Assembly (NCBI GenBank): GCA_029207755.1 | Contig: JARCOQ010000062.1 | Coordinates: 682,001 to 746,000, forward strand | Origin: Chamaea fasciata | Lineage: Eukaryota > Chordata > Aves > Passeriformes > Sylviidae | DNA: 64,000 nucleotides | Reading direction: 5' to 3' | Shown here: positions 33,473 to 44,912 of the stretch, one piece after another | Layout: each line of letters opens with the position of its first letter | How positions within the stretch are numbered: the first letter of the stretch is position 1 | The notes under the pieces: generated by a model | What the model was told of the DNA's origin: nothing | The model's input: the letters and a program-made list of their open reading frames with translations, nothing else | Database searches by the model: none | Translations under genes and position numbers: made by a program

Positions 33473-34577
33473 GTCTAAAACATTCCTTGCATGGTTCTGC
33501 CTTGGGAAAGGGGAACTTCCTTGGTGGCACCTTGGGCTTGGCACACACCTGAGGATGGTATAAACGATCAGAGCCAATTTCCAAAATCAAAGATTTATTT
33601 AACAAATTTGAAAAGTAATTTCGGGAAATGCCACGATAAATCAGGACAACATTGATCGAATGTTGGGTGGACAACCCGGGAGCAGCAAAGGGTGCTTCTC
33701 CGGAGTACTGCCCACAAATTCGGGGTCTCAGGGGAGGTGTTTTAGACCATTTTTCTACCCTGAGGCGAAAACAAGACGGTAACAAAGAACCCGAAGAACA
33801 TGACATCATGTACATAACATAATCATTGAAATGTCTGGTGTCCGCAAGGGATATCTGAAAGAGTTTCCTGAGAAATTGAGAAGACGTCTGAATGAAAAGT
33901 CTCCGAATCTTCTGTCAGAAGGTTTCTGCCCAGATTGGTATCGGATCTCCTGATGAGCTGTGAAGATGTGGCCAGCCCATGCTTAATGGGCCGTTTCCCG
34001 GTTACCTCTCTGGCAGATGTCGAGGTAACACCTTTGGACTGTGAAAAGACTGTGGTATGCGAAGAGATGCCCTGGAACTCTTTCCAGGAATTCAGGGGTT
34101 TTTTACATTCCACTGCAAAGTTTTAATACACACAATTTTAATCCACGAATTTAATACTATGTATCTATTACAAGGAGATTGTCTGTTTTCCATGGGGAAG
34201 CTCAGGGGTTTTGGATTGCTAAAATAAAAGAAAGGAAATCCCTCGTTGCCTGAGTGCACCCAGTTCTCCGAGCAAAGCAGGTCCCACGTGAGCGAGGAGA
34301 GGCAGGATGGAGTTGGGGAATGTGGAGCAAGGTTGTCCACTGGGTCAGAGCTCAAGGCACAGCTTCTCTGAGCAGGCCAGACCTGCCTGCTTAGGAGAGT
34401 CCCTGGGTCAATATGAGTCACTGAATGCTGCAATCACCTCTGCTCTCAAGAGAAAAATACACCCTTGAAAATAGGAATGTGCGTTTATTAGAAGCCCTTT
34501 GAAATATTTCTCCGTAACTCTAGGAAAAAAGATCTCCCAATGAATTGCAACAGACCACGGGGAAATCAAGGGAGAGC
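33473..34577 (+). repeat. Third copy of an arm segment, interrupted
   Basis: 33,473-33,550 matches 19,965-20,045 (AAAACATTCCTTGCATGGTT, then CTGCCTTGGG). 34,190-34,577 matches 20,080-20,470 (CCCAGTTCTCCGAGCAAAGC, GCAGGTCCCA, TCACCTCTGCTCTCAAGAGA). The two parts are separated by about 630 bp of different sequence (33,560-34,185) that starts with an AAAGATTTATTTAACAAA word and is probably an insertion, perhaps a minus-strand LTR. The divergence from the arms is clearly greater than between the arms. Confidence 0.65.
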
Positions 34578-35261
34578 TGAGAGATGAATTTCAAAGGAGG
34601 TAAGGATTTGAGAAAAGTTAATGTTTTAGCTAAAGATAAGCTTTGCCAGAATTAGTTCAAGTAGGTAGATAGATAAGCTGTACTGGAAAGAATTAGAAGT
34701 TAATGGTTGGATGAAAGGATTCCGATCAAGGATAACGATCCGGGATCTAAATAACTAATTGCTTGTCATTTTTGTGTTTGTTTAGCTGTGTTTATAATGA
34801 GAAACAGAAGAAACTGATAAATAGATTTAGGAACACAGACAATTGTAAATCCTCGAGCATCCTAAAACCCATTCAACAGTCACGGAGAAAGGAAACAGGA
34901 GTTTGACCAGTTATCATTTATCTTGATATCCATTGTAAAGGTTGAAAGTTTACAATGAGGAAGACTCCACTTACTTCCTTTTTTTACGCCCCCTCCCCAT
35001 ATAAAGGACCACTGACCCAATTCAAAGAACAAACTACACACGCTTAATACCTTTTTAGCTAATTATAATATGAAGCAGAGAATGGGAGGTTTTAGTGCTA
35101 TAAATATGTATTAGTATTTTGGATATTCAACACTTTTGAAAAGAAAGAGATTTTGTAACTTGGCAGTGCATTTTAGGGAGTGATCGCACACAACTGCCTG
35201 GCGTTGCATTAAACATACACTTTCTAACTCTAAACTGTTAGAGAGTCTTCTGTCTGTCACA
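34578..35261 (+). mobile_element. Solo LTR in spacer next to the right arm
   Basis: A 684-bp element from TGAGAGATGAATTTCAAAGG to CTGTCTGTCACA, with a CCATATAAAGGACC TATA region near 35,000 and ATTAAACATACACTTTC near its end. It is the inverted relative of 30,642-31,314. The 46 bp that follow (GTTGGGTATCGATAGT...) also match the inverted flank of the other copy, so LTR and flank were duplicated together. The right palindrome arm begins 46 bp further on. Confidence 0.65.
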
Positions 35262-35308
35262 GTTGGGTATCGATAGTAGATCAATATCCATATTTTAATA
35301 GGTCAGCA

Positions 35309-36320
35309 GTGGCACAGGAAACTCCCAGCTGATGGGAACGAACCTTCTGGCTGACTTCAGAGGCCAGGACAGAACTGAGTGGTTTCCCTCCTGTCCCCCA
35401 GCCCTTCCTGGCCCCAGGGGCTGATGGCATTTGTGCTCCCTCAGGTTCATCTCCCCACACCAACACCATGGGGGTGCTCAGGCCTGCTCTGGGCACTGCA
35501 AACAGGGGCTCCTGAGCCAGAGCTGCCGTGTCTGTGCCTGCAAGGATGCGGCCCCCGTGTGAGCTGGGAGAGAGGCCAGGGCTGCAGAGGGGGGATGTTG
35601 TTGGCAGGTGCATGAGGACGCTCTGGGACGCTGCCCGGGGGTGTCCAGCACAGTGGGGATGGATCAGCCCCTGCTCTGCTGCTCCTTCCCGTCTCCCCCA
35701 GGGACCCTGCAGAGCCCCAGCCGTGCTGTTTGCCCCCAGCCTGCCCACGGCCACCCTGGGGCTGCTCACGGGGCTTTTCCGTGCACAGCATTGGGCCTGG
35801 GCGTGTTCTGGAGAGAGCCTGGGCAAGGAGCCTGGAGCAGCGAGGCCCTGCCCTGAGGCGTCAGCGCTGCCCCAGCGGAGCCCATGGCCTGTCCCTGCTG
35901 CAGCCCCGGCACTGCCAGCCCCAGCCCTGTGCCCGGCGCCGAGAGCACTCCGGCCCTACAGCAACACCAGGGCCAGGAGGGCAGCGGGGCAGGGCCACGG
36001 GAGCAGCGCTGCCAACACCAAGGGCTGCTGCTCCTGGGCACAGCTGCTGTGCCAGCACTGATCTGCCCCCAGCTCTCATCCAGAGAAGAGAACCAAAGGG
36101 GGATCTCTGCAGAAAACTTGCCTGCCAGATCCTTGGGTTCCTTTAAAGCCACCAGGAGTGCAGCCCCTCATTGACACAGTCTGTGGCCACAGGGAAGGTG
36201 GAGACAAACAAAATGAGAAATGGCACAAACAGTGACACGGCTTTGTGGACAATATTATAAAAGTAAAACAAAGGAAAAGAACCTCCAAAGTAAAGCAACA
36301 AGAGGTATCAAAACTGACTT
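35309..36320. other. GC-rich inner end of the right arm
   Basis: Mirror of 25,640-26,649. No gene was recognised. Confidence 0.5.
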
Positions 36321-37281
36321 TTATGACAAGTGATTTTGAGACACTGGCCAGCAGTTTAATGTTTGTGAAACCATCCAGCCATCAGTCTTCCACACTGCAG
36401 CCCCGAGCTCCTGCTTCCTCAGGCTGCAGATGAGGGGGTTCATGGCTGGAGGCACCAGCGAGAACAGAACTGACAGGGCCAGATCCGGGGATGGGGAGGA
36501 GATGGAGGGGGCTTCAGGTGAGCAAACGTGACAGTGCTGAGGAACAGGGAGACCACAGCCAGGTGATGGCGGCAGGTGGAAAAGGCTTTGTGACGTCATC
36601 CCTGCTCAGACGGGATCCTCAGCACGGCCCTGAAGATCTGCACAGAGGAGAAAACAATGGACACAAAACAACGTAATCCTAAAGAGATGGGAAAACCAAT
36701 GAACCCAAACTCCCTGAAGCAGTAGTTGGACTAGGAGAGCTTGAGGATCTGGTGAACCTCGTGGAAGAACTGGCCCAGCGCATTGCCATGGCACAGGGGC
36801 AGGGAAAATGTATTGGCCGTGTGCATGAGAGCATTGAGAAAGGCACTGGCCCCGGCAGCTGCTGCCATGTGGGCACAAGCTCTGCTGCCCAGGAGGGTCC
36901 TGTAGTGCAGGGGTCTGCAGATGGACACAGAGCGGTCATAGCACATGATGGTCAGGAGCAAATACTCTGCTGACATGAAGAACAGAAAGAAAAAGAGCCG
37001 TGCAGCACCTCCCGTGTAGGAGATGGTCCTGGTGTCCCAGAGGGAATTGTGCATGGCTTTGGGGACAGTGGTGCAGGCCGCTGAGGGCCAGGTTGAGCAG
37101 GAAGAAGAACATGGGGCTGTGCAGGTGGTGGCCGCAAGCTATGGCACTGATGATGAGGCCGTTGCCCAGGAGGGCAGCCAGGGAGATGCCCAGGAAGAGG
37201 CAGAAGTGCAGGAGCTGCAGCTGCTGCGTGTCTGCCAATGCCAGCAGGAGGGAAGCGGCTGATGGAGCTGCTGTTGGACAT
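36321..37281 (-). pseudogene. Olfactory receptor pseudogene, OR14-like (right arm)
   Basis: Mirror of the receptor pseudogene at 24,676-25,634. It shares that copy's defects: the extra C after codon 10, the loop deletion and the TAG (36,731-36,733). It has its own extra damage in the part preceding TM6 and beyond: a three-base insertion that creates a TGA (36,596-36,598) and a one-base loss near 36,505 before SISSPSPDLALSVLFSL. The DRY region reads MCYDRSVS, closer to the family consensus than the left copy. It is non-functional. Confidence 0.9.
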
Positions 37282-38667
37282 TTGCTGTGGCTGCACATGG
37301 GGACGTGTTCACGGATAAAGGATAGTGACAAGTCAGGACAGGCTGCTTTGAGCCAAACATGGCTCATTCCCTGTGGACTGTCCCACTGTGATTCACCCAC
37401 CCTTGTTCCTGCTCTGGGAAAACCTTCACCCAGGTCCCTGCCTGAGCTCCAGTTGTGCTGCCTGAGTGTGCCAGGAGCAGCCAGGCCTGTGCATGGGGGC
37501 TCTCCAGGAGCCGTCCCTGCCCCGCTGCCCTGGGTTTTTGGCCATGTGGCAGAGGGACAAGCCTGGATATTCAGGATTTGTCAGTGGAATCACTCCTAAT
37601 GCAGAAAGGCTTGTTGCCATCTTCACTCCCACTTCTAAAGGGCATGGAGAACAGGAAGGAATTATAGGCATTATTTTCCTGCCCACACATCATTCCTGGT
37701 TCTCTGAGGTCAGAAATCCCCAGCATTTCTGCTGCACCAGACCTTGCCCAGAGCAGAGGGATCCCTGAATGTCTCACCCTCTCCAAAGGTCTCTGGGCAA
37801 GGTCCTCAGCACCCCCTTCTGCCAAGGACACTCACAGCTCCCTTGGCAAACCCAACAGCATTTCCTCAGCTGTGGCATCTCTGCACTTCCCCGTGGCACA
37901 TTCAGGGAACTGCCAGAGGCTCTGGCACAGATCTGCAGGCAGGAGGGCAGCTCAGAGCTTGGAAGGATGCAGCAAGGAGATCCCCGGGTGTGCCCACGAT
38001 GGGATCTCAGGGAGGGGGCTCAGCTCATTCCCCTTTCCCATGGACTGCTTTGCCCGCAGCCACACAGCTCACAGGGAAGCTCGGACACCCCATTCCCATG
38101 GACACAGCTGCCTGGCAAGAATCCCAAGGGCAGTGCCTGGCTCAGCTGCTGCAAATGCCAGAGCCTCCCTGAGAGCACCAGATGACAGTGACAGTACCAG
38201 GGGAGGGCAGAACCAAGAGAAGATGTTGTGGGGCTGTGCCTGGGAGGGCAGGGCAGACACAGCCAGGCACTCAGGACAGTGTTCCCGTGCCCAGCTGTGC
38301 ACAGCACCTCCCACACACCCACAGTGCCCTCCTGCCCCCAGCACTGCTCTGTTCAGCCCCCTCTCCTTCCCTGAGCCTCTCCCTGGGCCTGGACATTTCC
38401 CTCCTGAGAGGAGCCTTGTCCCTGCCAGTGCTCACAGAGCCCATGCCACCCTCTGCGCCCTGGGCCCAGCCCTACAGAAACCTGCCTGTCTGCAGGGCCC
38501 GGCCTGGGGCAGGGTCTGTCTGCAGCTGGGCAAGGGCAGCTCAGGAGAGCCCTGCTGGGCCCTGCAGAGGGGATGCTGCTGCTGCTGCTGAGGGCTGAGG
38601 AGTGGCTGAAGGCCCTTTGGGAGGCTCCCAGCAGAGAGACTGACCACCCAAAGTTACAAATCAGGAG
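37282..38667. other. Non-coding arm sequence
   Basis: Mirror of 23,291-24,675. No gene was recognised. Confidence 0.5.
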
Positions 38668-38750
38668 TCTCTGTACATGATTAAACATGACTCTGATGAT
38701 CCTAGGTGTCCCTTTCAACTCAGAATGTTCTGTGGTTCTGTGATTACAAT
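38668..38750 (+). mobile_element. Short CR1 3'-end remnant (right arm)
   Basis: Mirror of 23,208-23,290. It reads CTTTCAACTCAGAATGTTCT then GTGGTTCTGTGATT, the CR1 terminal motif. Confidence 0.75.
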
Positions 38751-40106
38751 TCCTGTTCTGCTTCACTCATCCTCTTTTGCCTATAATCAGAAGAGAAAAA
38801 AAACCCTTGCAACAGCGTTACCACAGTGAAGTAAAAACCAGACCTTTCTTGGAAACTTCCAGGTGTCTCAGTGGGAATGAGGAACACCCAGCCCCTGATT
38901 TCAACAATTGATTAGAGGTTGATTAATTAGGATATTTAACAGAAACATCGAATAGGAAATTCAGTATCCACAGCTACAAACCCCTGGGTCAACCCATTGG
39001 AGTAGGTCCAAGGGCTTCTTTGTGCCACTTTTTTTTCTGACTGCTCACACTCTGGTTTAAAAACAAAATGTTCATCTTGTAGGTCCACTTCCTGACAATA
39101 AGACTGGGCAGTATTTCAGGAATATATTTTGAAGCTTATTGTTCTAAAATCTAAGATAAAGGGTAGGAAATGTTGTAGAGTTAATGAAAGATTATAGTAA
39201 TACAAGTATATAAAAGTAGTTGAATAGAGTCATAGTAGTTGAATAGAGTTGATTAAAGATAATAGTTTTATAACTACATAATAGTAGTTGACAGAGCTAC
39301 GAATAAATGAAAAATGCATCAAAAGCAAAAATGTTTTTGTCATCACCCCAACTTTCCCATCCTTCTCCAAGCAGGAAATTGAAAACACTCTCAGGAAAGC
39401 TCCTGGTCTTTGCAGCAATACCAGGCTTAGCTTCCTTTGGCAAGTGTCCTCCGGAGCTGTGCCCAGGCTGGTCTGGAGCTGGGAGCAGCCCTGCCCCACA
39501 CAGCCCCTCTCAGCAGCAGCACCTGCCCTGCTCAGGGTGGCTCCTTCCCCCCACAGCTTCTCCCCAGCGCTGGCAGCAGCTCCCCGGGCCAGCTGAGAGC
39601 TGTCCCTGGCAGGCAGCAGAGTCCCTGGCCCAGCGCAGCGCCCTGGGCTGCAGGACCCTGCTCTGCTCGACAGCCCTGGGCACCCCCGGCTGCAGCCCCG
39701 GCTGCTCAGCCCTGCAGCAGAGCCCGGCAACAGGGAGCTGCCCTGTGCTGTGCCTCGGGGGCTGCAGCAGGGACACCCAGCCCTGCCCTGGGGCCACATG
39801 CCTGCTCTGCAGCCACGCTGAGAGTCCTCCTGGAAGGGCCTTAAAGCTGTGGGATGTGCCAGCTTCAGGAGATCCCTGCAGGAGCTGCAGCTTCTCTTCC
39901 CCCAGCCTGGGAGTGACTCTTCCTAACGCTGCGAGGATTTGTCCCCCAGTGAGCCCTCAGTGAGCTCTGCTCTGTGCTGCCAGCCCAGGCTGAGTTGAAG
40001 CCCTCTGTGCCTGTGTGCTGTGCCCGGGGTGGCTGCAGGCAGTGCCCCAGCCCTGCTGGGCTGGGCACAGGAGCTGCTCCTGGGCAGAGCTGTCTCTCTG
40101 CAGCGC
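38751..40106. other. Non-coding arm sequence
   Basis: Mirror of 21,851-23,205: AT-rich to about 39,330, then GC-rich. No gene was recognised. Confidence 0.5.
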
Positions 40107-40400
40107 TGCCCTTGCCAGGAGCTGCCTCTGTGCCAGGAGCCCGGCCCAGCTCAGCAGCACAGACACGGCACAAGGGCTTGAGTGACCCTCTCCAGGCTTG
40201 TGCTGAGGCCCTGAACATCAGTCCCTGAGAGGGAGCTGGAGAAACCTCTCAAGAATTCAAAGTCAGAATCCAGCTCCAAAGTTTCTTGAAGTTTTACTGG
40301 GTCCCGCTGAGGGACACGACAGAGAAAGTGTCCCCAGGCCCCAGCCAGAGCAGAGAACTGCAGGCAGTGATGACACGTGGGGACAAAGAGAAGCCAAGTC
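40107..40400 (+). repeat. Dispersed repeat copy (right arm)
   Basis: Aligns with 7725-8040 and mirrors 21,557-21,850. Confidence 0.75.
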
Positions 40401-40682
40401 TTGGTGCCCTGGGCCACAGCAGCCTCTGTGCCACCAAGGGCCGTGAGGAGTCACCTTGTCCTGAGGCCCTGGGGCCTCCTGGCACAGCCCCGGCAAGGCT
40501 GGGCACTGTCAGCCCCTTGTCCTGCCCTCGGCATCCCCCTCCCATCCCAGTGGCCTCAAGGATGTGCTGGAAGGAGTCCCTGGGGAGCCTTGGTCAGGAA
40601 TAGCCCTGGGGGCTCCTTAATGCTCCCAGGGACTGCAGGCTTTTCAAAGGACTTAGGGCTTTGCTTTTGCCTTGGAGTCTCA

Positions 40683-41430
40683 GAGAGGTTTGTGCAATCA
40701 CGGCCTCCAGTTATCTGCTTTAATTAGTCCCTTGAGAGGCTTTGTCAGTAATGACACTCAGTGCACTCATTAATGCTTCAAAGCACTTCAGGTTTTTAAA
40801 GGTACTTGATGCTTCCCTTTTAAAACTGACTTTGTGAAAGGTTTGTGCCATTGTTGCCCAAATTATCTACTTTAACAAGTCCTTTGAGATTCTCAATCAG
40901 TAAAAGCACTCAGTGGGGCTCATCAGTAATTCCAGCTACTCAAGGTTTATTCAAGGACTTTTTTTTGACACTGAGTCTGAGAGGTTTGTGCACTCGTGGC
41001 CTCCAATTATTTGCTCTAATCAGTCCCTTGAGATTTTTACTCAGTAACAACACTCGGTGGAGCTCATTCATGCTTCAAGGTAATCGGGGACATTTAAGCA
41101 CTTCTTTTTGCCACTGAGTCTCTGAGAGGTTTGTGCAATCATGGCCCCAATTATCTGCTTTAAGGAGTCCCTTGAGAGCTGTGCATTGACACTCAGTGGG
41201 GCTCATTCATGCTTTGAGATACTCAGGGTGTTTAAGGTACTTTGGGTTTTTCCTTCCCACACTGAGTCTCTGAGAGGTTTTGGTGCAATCCTGGCCTCCA
41301 GTTCTCTCCTCCAAGGACTCCATGAGGAACCTGTGTTGGGGATGGACCACAGGGTGACCCTTTAATGCTTCCAGACACTTTGGGTTTTTCCTCTGACTTT
41401 GACTCCTGGAAAGGTTTGTGGAATCTCTTC
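40683..41430. repeat. ~145-bp tandem repeat (right arm)
   Basis: Units begin near 40,683, 40,829, 40,978, 41,128, 41,267 and 41,409, each with GAGAGGTTTGTGCAATCATG-like sequence, then AGTCCCTTGAGA, CACTCAGTGGGGCTCATTCA and a TTTAAGGTACTT-type segment. The spacing of about 140-150 bp is one nucleosome-like length, though this may be chance. Confidence 0.85.
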
Positions 41431-42574
41431 TCAGGCCCTGAGGTTCCAGGGCTCAGCACCAAATGCATCACTGGGCTCATTAGGAGAAAGCAAGTCCTGA
41501 CAAACCACGGCTGTGCCTTGATTTCCTTCTGGCCTGGTGCAGTTCCTTAGGAAGTCTTTTTTCCTAGAGTTATGGAGAAATATTTCAAAGAGCGTCGAAG
41601 GAATCAACACTCTTCTTTTCAAAGGGGGTATTTTTCTCTTGAGAGCAGAGGTCATTGCAGCATTCAAGTGACTGATACTGATCCAGGGTCTCTCCTAAGG
41701 AAGTCTGGCCTGGTCAGAGGAGCTGTGCCTTGAGGTCTGATCCACTTTGGACAACCATGCTCCACATTCCCTAACCCCATCCTGCCTCTCCTCACTCACC
41801 TGGGACCTGCTTTGCTCAGAGAACTGGGTTCACTCAGACAAAGAGAGGTTTTCTTCCTTTCTTAGCAATCAAAACCTCCTAAGTTCCAAACAATCTCCTC
41901 AATTTGTGGCAAGCCCAAGGTGTCACCAAGGAGGTTCCCCTTCCCCAAGGCAGAACCATGCAAGGAATGTTTTAGACACCAACGAAGATGTACAATAAAC
42001 AAAAATTTAGAGTCGGCTGGAGGCAGAATTAGACCAACTCCTCAAGGACAGACAAGCTTTGAACTCCTTGCAAGTCAAAGCTCCAGGTGGGTTGTTGGGA
42101 GGTGTGTGAGTGAGGCAAGAGTGAGGGCAAGGGAAATGCAGAGAGCCCTGGAAGTGCTTCTGTGCACACAGGCTGTGGGGAAGGGCGCTGCAGCCCAGGC
42201 CTGGGCCAGGAGGGAGGCTGGATCATCATCCCAAGCTGCCCGGGGCCATGGCAAGGGGCTGTGGCCATGGACACTGGCCTGAGCCCAGTGCCTGGGCCCC
42301 TTGCCCAGGGCTGGTGTCAGTGGCCAGAGCCAGAGGGGATCCCTTGCTGGGGGCTGTGCCACGGCCACCTGCCCTGTGCCGCGCCGGCTGCTCAGGCGCC
42401 GCGGAACCAGCAGCAAACACTGCTGCCAGGGCCAAAGGCAGCTCAGCCAGGCAGAAAGGGGCAGTGCTGGGCACTGGTTCCATGGCAACCCTCCCTGGGA
42501 CAGCACACCTGGGTCACCTGTCCTGGCAATTGCCACGGAAACCTGGCTCATTGGGAATGCAATGGTGGACAAAG
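41431..42574. other. Non-coding arm sequence
   Basis: Mirror of 19,386-20,526. No gene was recognised. Confidence 0.5.
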
Positions 42575-42868
42575 GTTTTAGGAGGGCCTGTCCCAATAGG
42601 ACAAAGGGTGCTGGTTTTAAACTGAAGGAAGGGAGGTTCAGATGCGGAGAGATAAGGAAGAAATTTTTGAGCATGAGGCTGGTGATCCACCAGGACAGGC
42701 TTTCCCAGAGAGCTGGTCAATGCCCCCTCCCTGGAAACATTCAAGTCCAGCTGGAACAGGGCTCTGAACAAGCTGATCTGGTGAAAGATGTCCCTGCTCA
42801 TCGCAGGCGTTTGGATGAGATGAGCACTGCAGAGCTCTTCCCATCCCAACCATTCCAGGATTGCATGG
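42575..42868 (+). mobile_element. CR1 LINE 3' end (right arm)
   Basis: Characteristic CR1 3' end: GGACAAAGGGTGCTGGTTTT, AACTGAAGGAAGGGAGGTTC, AGATAAGGAAGAAATTTTTG, CAGAGAGCTGGTCAATGCCC, CCTGGAAACATTCAAG, then GATGTCCCTGCTCATCGCAG and CATCCCAACCATTCCAGGAT. It is 5'-truncated and non-autonomous. Confidence 0.9.
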
Positions 42869-43766
42869 GGAGAAGGGGCTGCTGGCTGGACTCCATCCAC
42901 TCCCTTGACTCCTCCTTGTCTCTGCTGGAGCCCACATCCAGCAGCCAAAGCCAGCCCCTTCTCTGGCCTTTCCCCCCCTGCCCCAGGGGCTGCCAGAGCC
43001 AGGGAGGCGCAGGTGACCTTGAGGCTTTGCAGGGCTCAGGCACAGCGGCTGTGCCAGAGTCAGGGCTGAGGTGTCACTCTGCGGGCTGGGGCAGAGCCCG
43101 GGCAGAAATGAGCCCTGAAGCAGCAGCTGTGCAGTGGGGGCCAGCAGGCCGGGCTGCCAAGGGAGGCTTCTGGCCATGGCCTGGAAGCAGCTGCTGCCGC
43201 CAAGGTGCCTTTGGTGCCTCGGGCTCTCCCTGGCACAGCTCCCAGCACGGCACTCTGCACTTGTGCCCGAGCCCTTCACTGTGTTGGGGCTGGCCTGGGG
43301 CTTTTCCTGCAGCGGGACCTGCCCTGGTCATGGCACAGGAAAGGCAGTTCCTCATGGAGCAGGAGGCTCTGCCTGGAACGGGCTCAAACAAGTCCAACAA
43401 GGCCCTGTTTACTTCAAAATTGCTTCCTAGAGCACTATATTCTATATAATTGTTACAGCTCCTATACTGTGGAGTAAATAACTCTCTTTTTTCTATTTGC
43501 TCTGTTGTGTAAATAAATCTTTCTGTCTAATCCTGATCAGAATCAGTCATAGCTGTATTTATGGAAATATATCTGGTATTGGATCGGTAATCCTGGGGGA
43601 CAAATTGCATTGCAGTTCAATTCCACCTGTCCAGTCTTTTACACGTAAACCTTTGACAAAGTCTGGGACTAGGATTGGATCCAGCCACTCCCAGTCTCCT
43701 CTCTTAGATGGAATTTGAAAAGTCAGGCATCCTGGAGGGGTTTGAGGATCCATGGTGTCTGTTGGG
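42869..43766. other. Arm sequence upstream of the LTR; one small open frame
   Basis: Mostly non-coding. A 64-codon minus-strand frame at 43,559-43,753 begins MDPQTPPGCLTFQIPSKRG and contains DWEWLDPILVPDFV. I do not recognise it. Its mirror in the left arm is broken by a frameshift, so it is probably not maintained. A TGTAAATAAATCTTTCTGTC word near 43,508 may be the polyadenylation region of an old LTR. Confidence 0.4.
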
Positions 43767-44485
43767 TGTCATTTCTCCACCTCATGACTCAGCAGGAGTT
43801 TCTCCAGTGAAGAAATGAAGCTTTTGCCTGAAGCTCCCACTCTGCCCATGACAGGAAGCTGTCAGAGTCTGTCCAAGGATGTGATATGCCTCACGACTGT
43901 CTCCAATGATTGAGGACTGAGACCCCAGACTCTGAAAGCAGCCCCTGGCCTGGCTGAGGTGGAACGCTTGCCAAGTCTCTGAGGACTGGTATGCATCTCC
44001 ATGAGAGCGGAGTGCAAGAACAATGGAACTGGTCACAGCGGACTGAGCCAAGGCTGCCTGTCCAAACTGGTCTGTCCGTACTGGAGGTACGGTTTGCAGC
44101 TTGTTCCTGAGCACTCAGCCTTTACACAGCTGGCTCCCAGTTTGGCTCTGTGCCCCTTGCTTTGCTTCCCGCCTCGACCAACCTATAAAACCTCTGGAGA
44201 CCCCCGCTCACTTTTGTGATCACCCCACTGGAGAAGATCGCGTCTATAGGCATCGTTAGGCGTCGAAGACTCGACCCTCCACGTTCATAGCTATAATCCC
44301 CTTCCCCTCTTTCTCTCTCTTTCTTACTATTTTTTATTTCTCTCCCCACTATGGCATTTGTTGCCACTAAATAAAGGTGCATTTGTGATTGAGTAAACTG
44401 AGTTTGTCCCCCCCTGTGTCTTTTGTGCTCTGAGATCCCTAAAACGAACCATCACGAACCCCGCTTGTGTGAGCGGATCGTGACA
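43767..44485 (+). mobile_element. 5' LTR of the endogenous retrovirus (right arm)
   Basis: 719 bp bounded by TGTCA and TGACA. It carries TATAAAA at 44,184-44,190 and AATAAA at 44,370-44,375, in the correct order for U3-R-U5 promoter and polyadenylation functions. It is followed six bases later by a primer-binding-site-like sequence. No second copy is seen downstream of the coding part, so the element lacks its 3' LTR in this window. Confidence 0.85.
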
Positions 44486-44491
44486 TTAAAT

Positions 44492-44509
44492 TGGCGTCAC
44501 GGACAGGAT
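44492..44509 (+). other. Putative primer-binding site of the retrovirus
   Basis: TGGCGTCACGGACAGGAT begins with the TGG complementary to a tRNA CCA end. The first seven bases, TGGCGTC, would fit a tRNA ending GACGCCA (as in tRNA-Asn), but the rest does not obviously match, so the primer tRNA is not assigned. Confidence 0.5.
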
Positions 44510-44912
44510 CTTGATGGACAGAGGGGTTGCGGGTTCTGTATAGCTTGTAACAGGGGAAGGACCCTCGTCTCAGCCGCACCTAGCATGCCACTTCAGTGCG
44601 CGCTGTTAGAAAGCAAGGGGGGCCAGGGAAAATTCCCGCACACTGTATACACCCAGGCGTATAGCACTCCCTCTCATCAGGATTTCACAAAAGGATCTCA
44701 TTGTGCAAAAGATGGAACTGTAGTTAGTTTTTGTGTGTTTTGGGCTGCTTGGTGTCCTTGAGGAGACAACTATTTGTAACTAAGGTGAACCTCCCAGGCA
44801 GTTTTGGTCTCCTCGCCCATTCCAGGGAAGCGAAGGGAAACACAGTTTTAGCTGTGCCTTTGGTGTAACTTGAAGCGTACCTCCCTGAGAGTGGTTTTGG
44901 TCCCTGCACAAA

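Larger units (their letters stand above)
26650..35307. other. Spacer of the palindrome
   Basis: 8.66 kb of sequence present once between the two arms. It contains a CR1 fragment, two paralogous tracts (27,500-27,900 and 30,485-31,600), two inverted LTR copies, a tandem repeat and a third copy of an arm segment. No intact gene was found. Confidence 0.85.
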
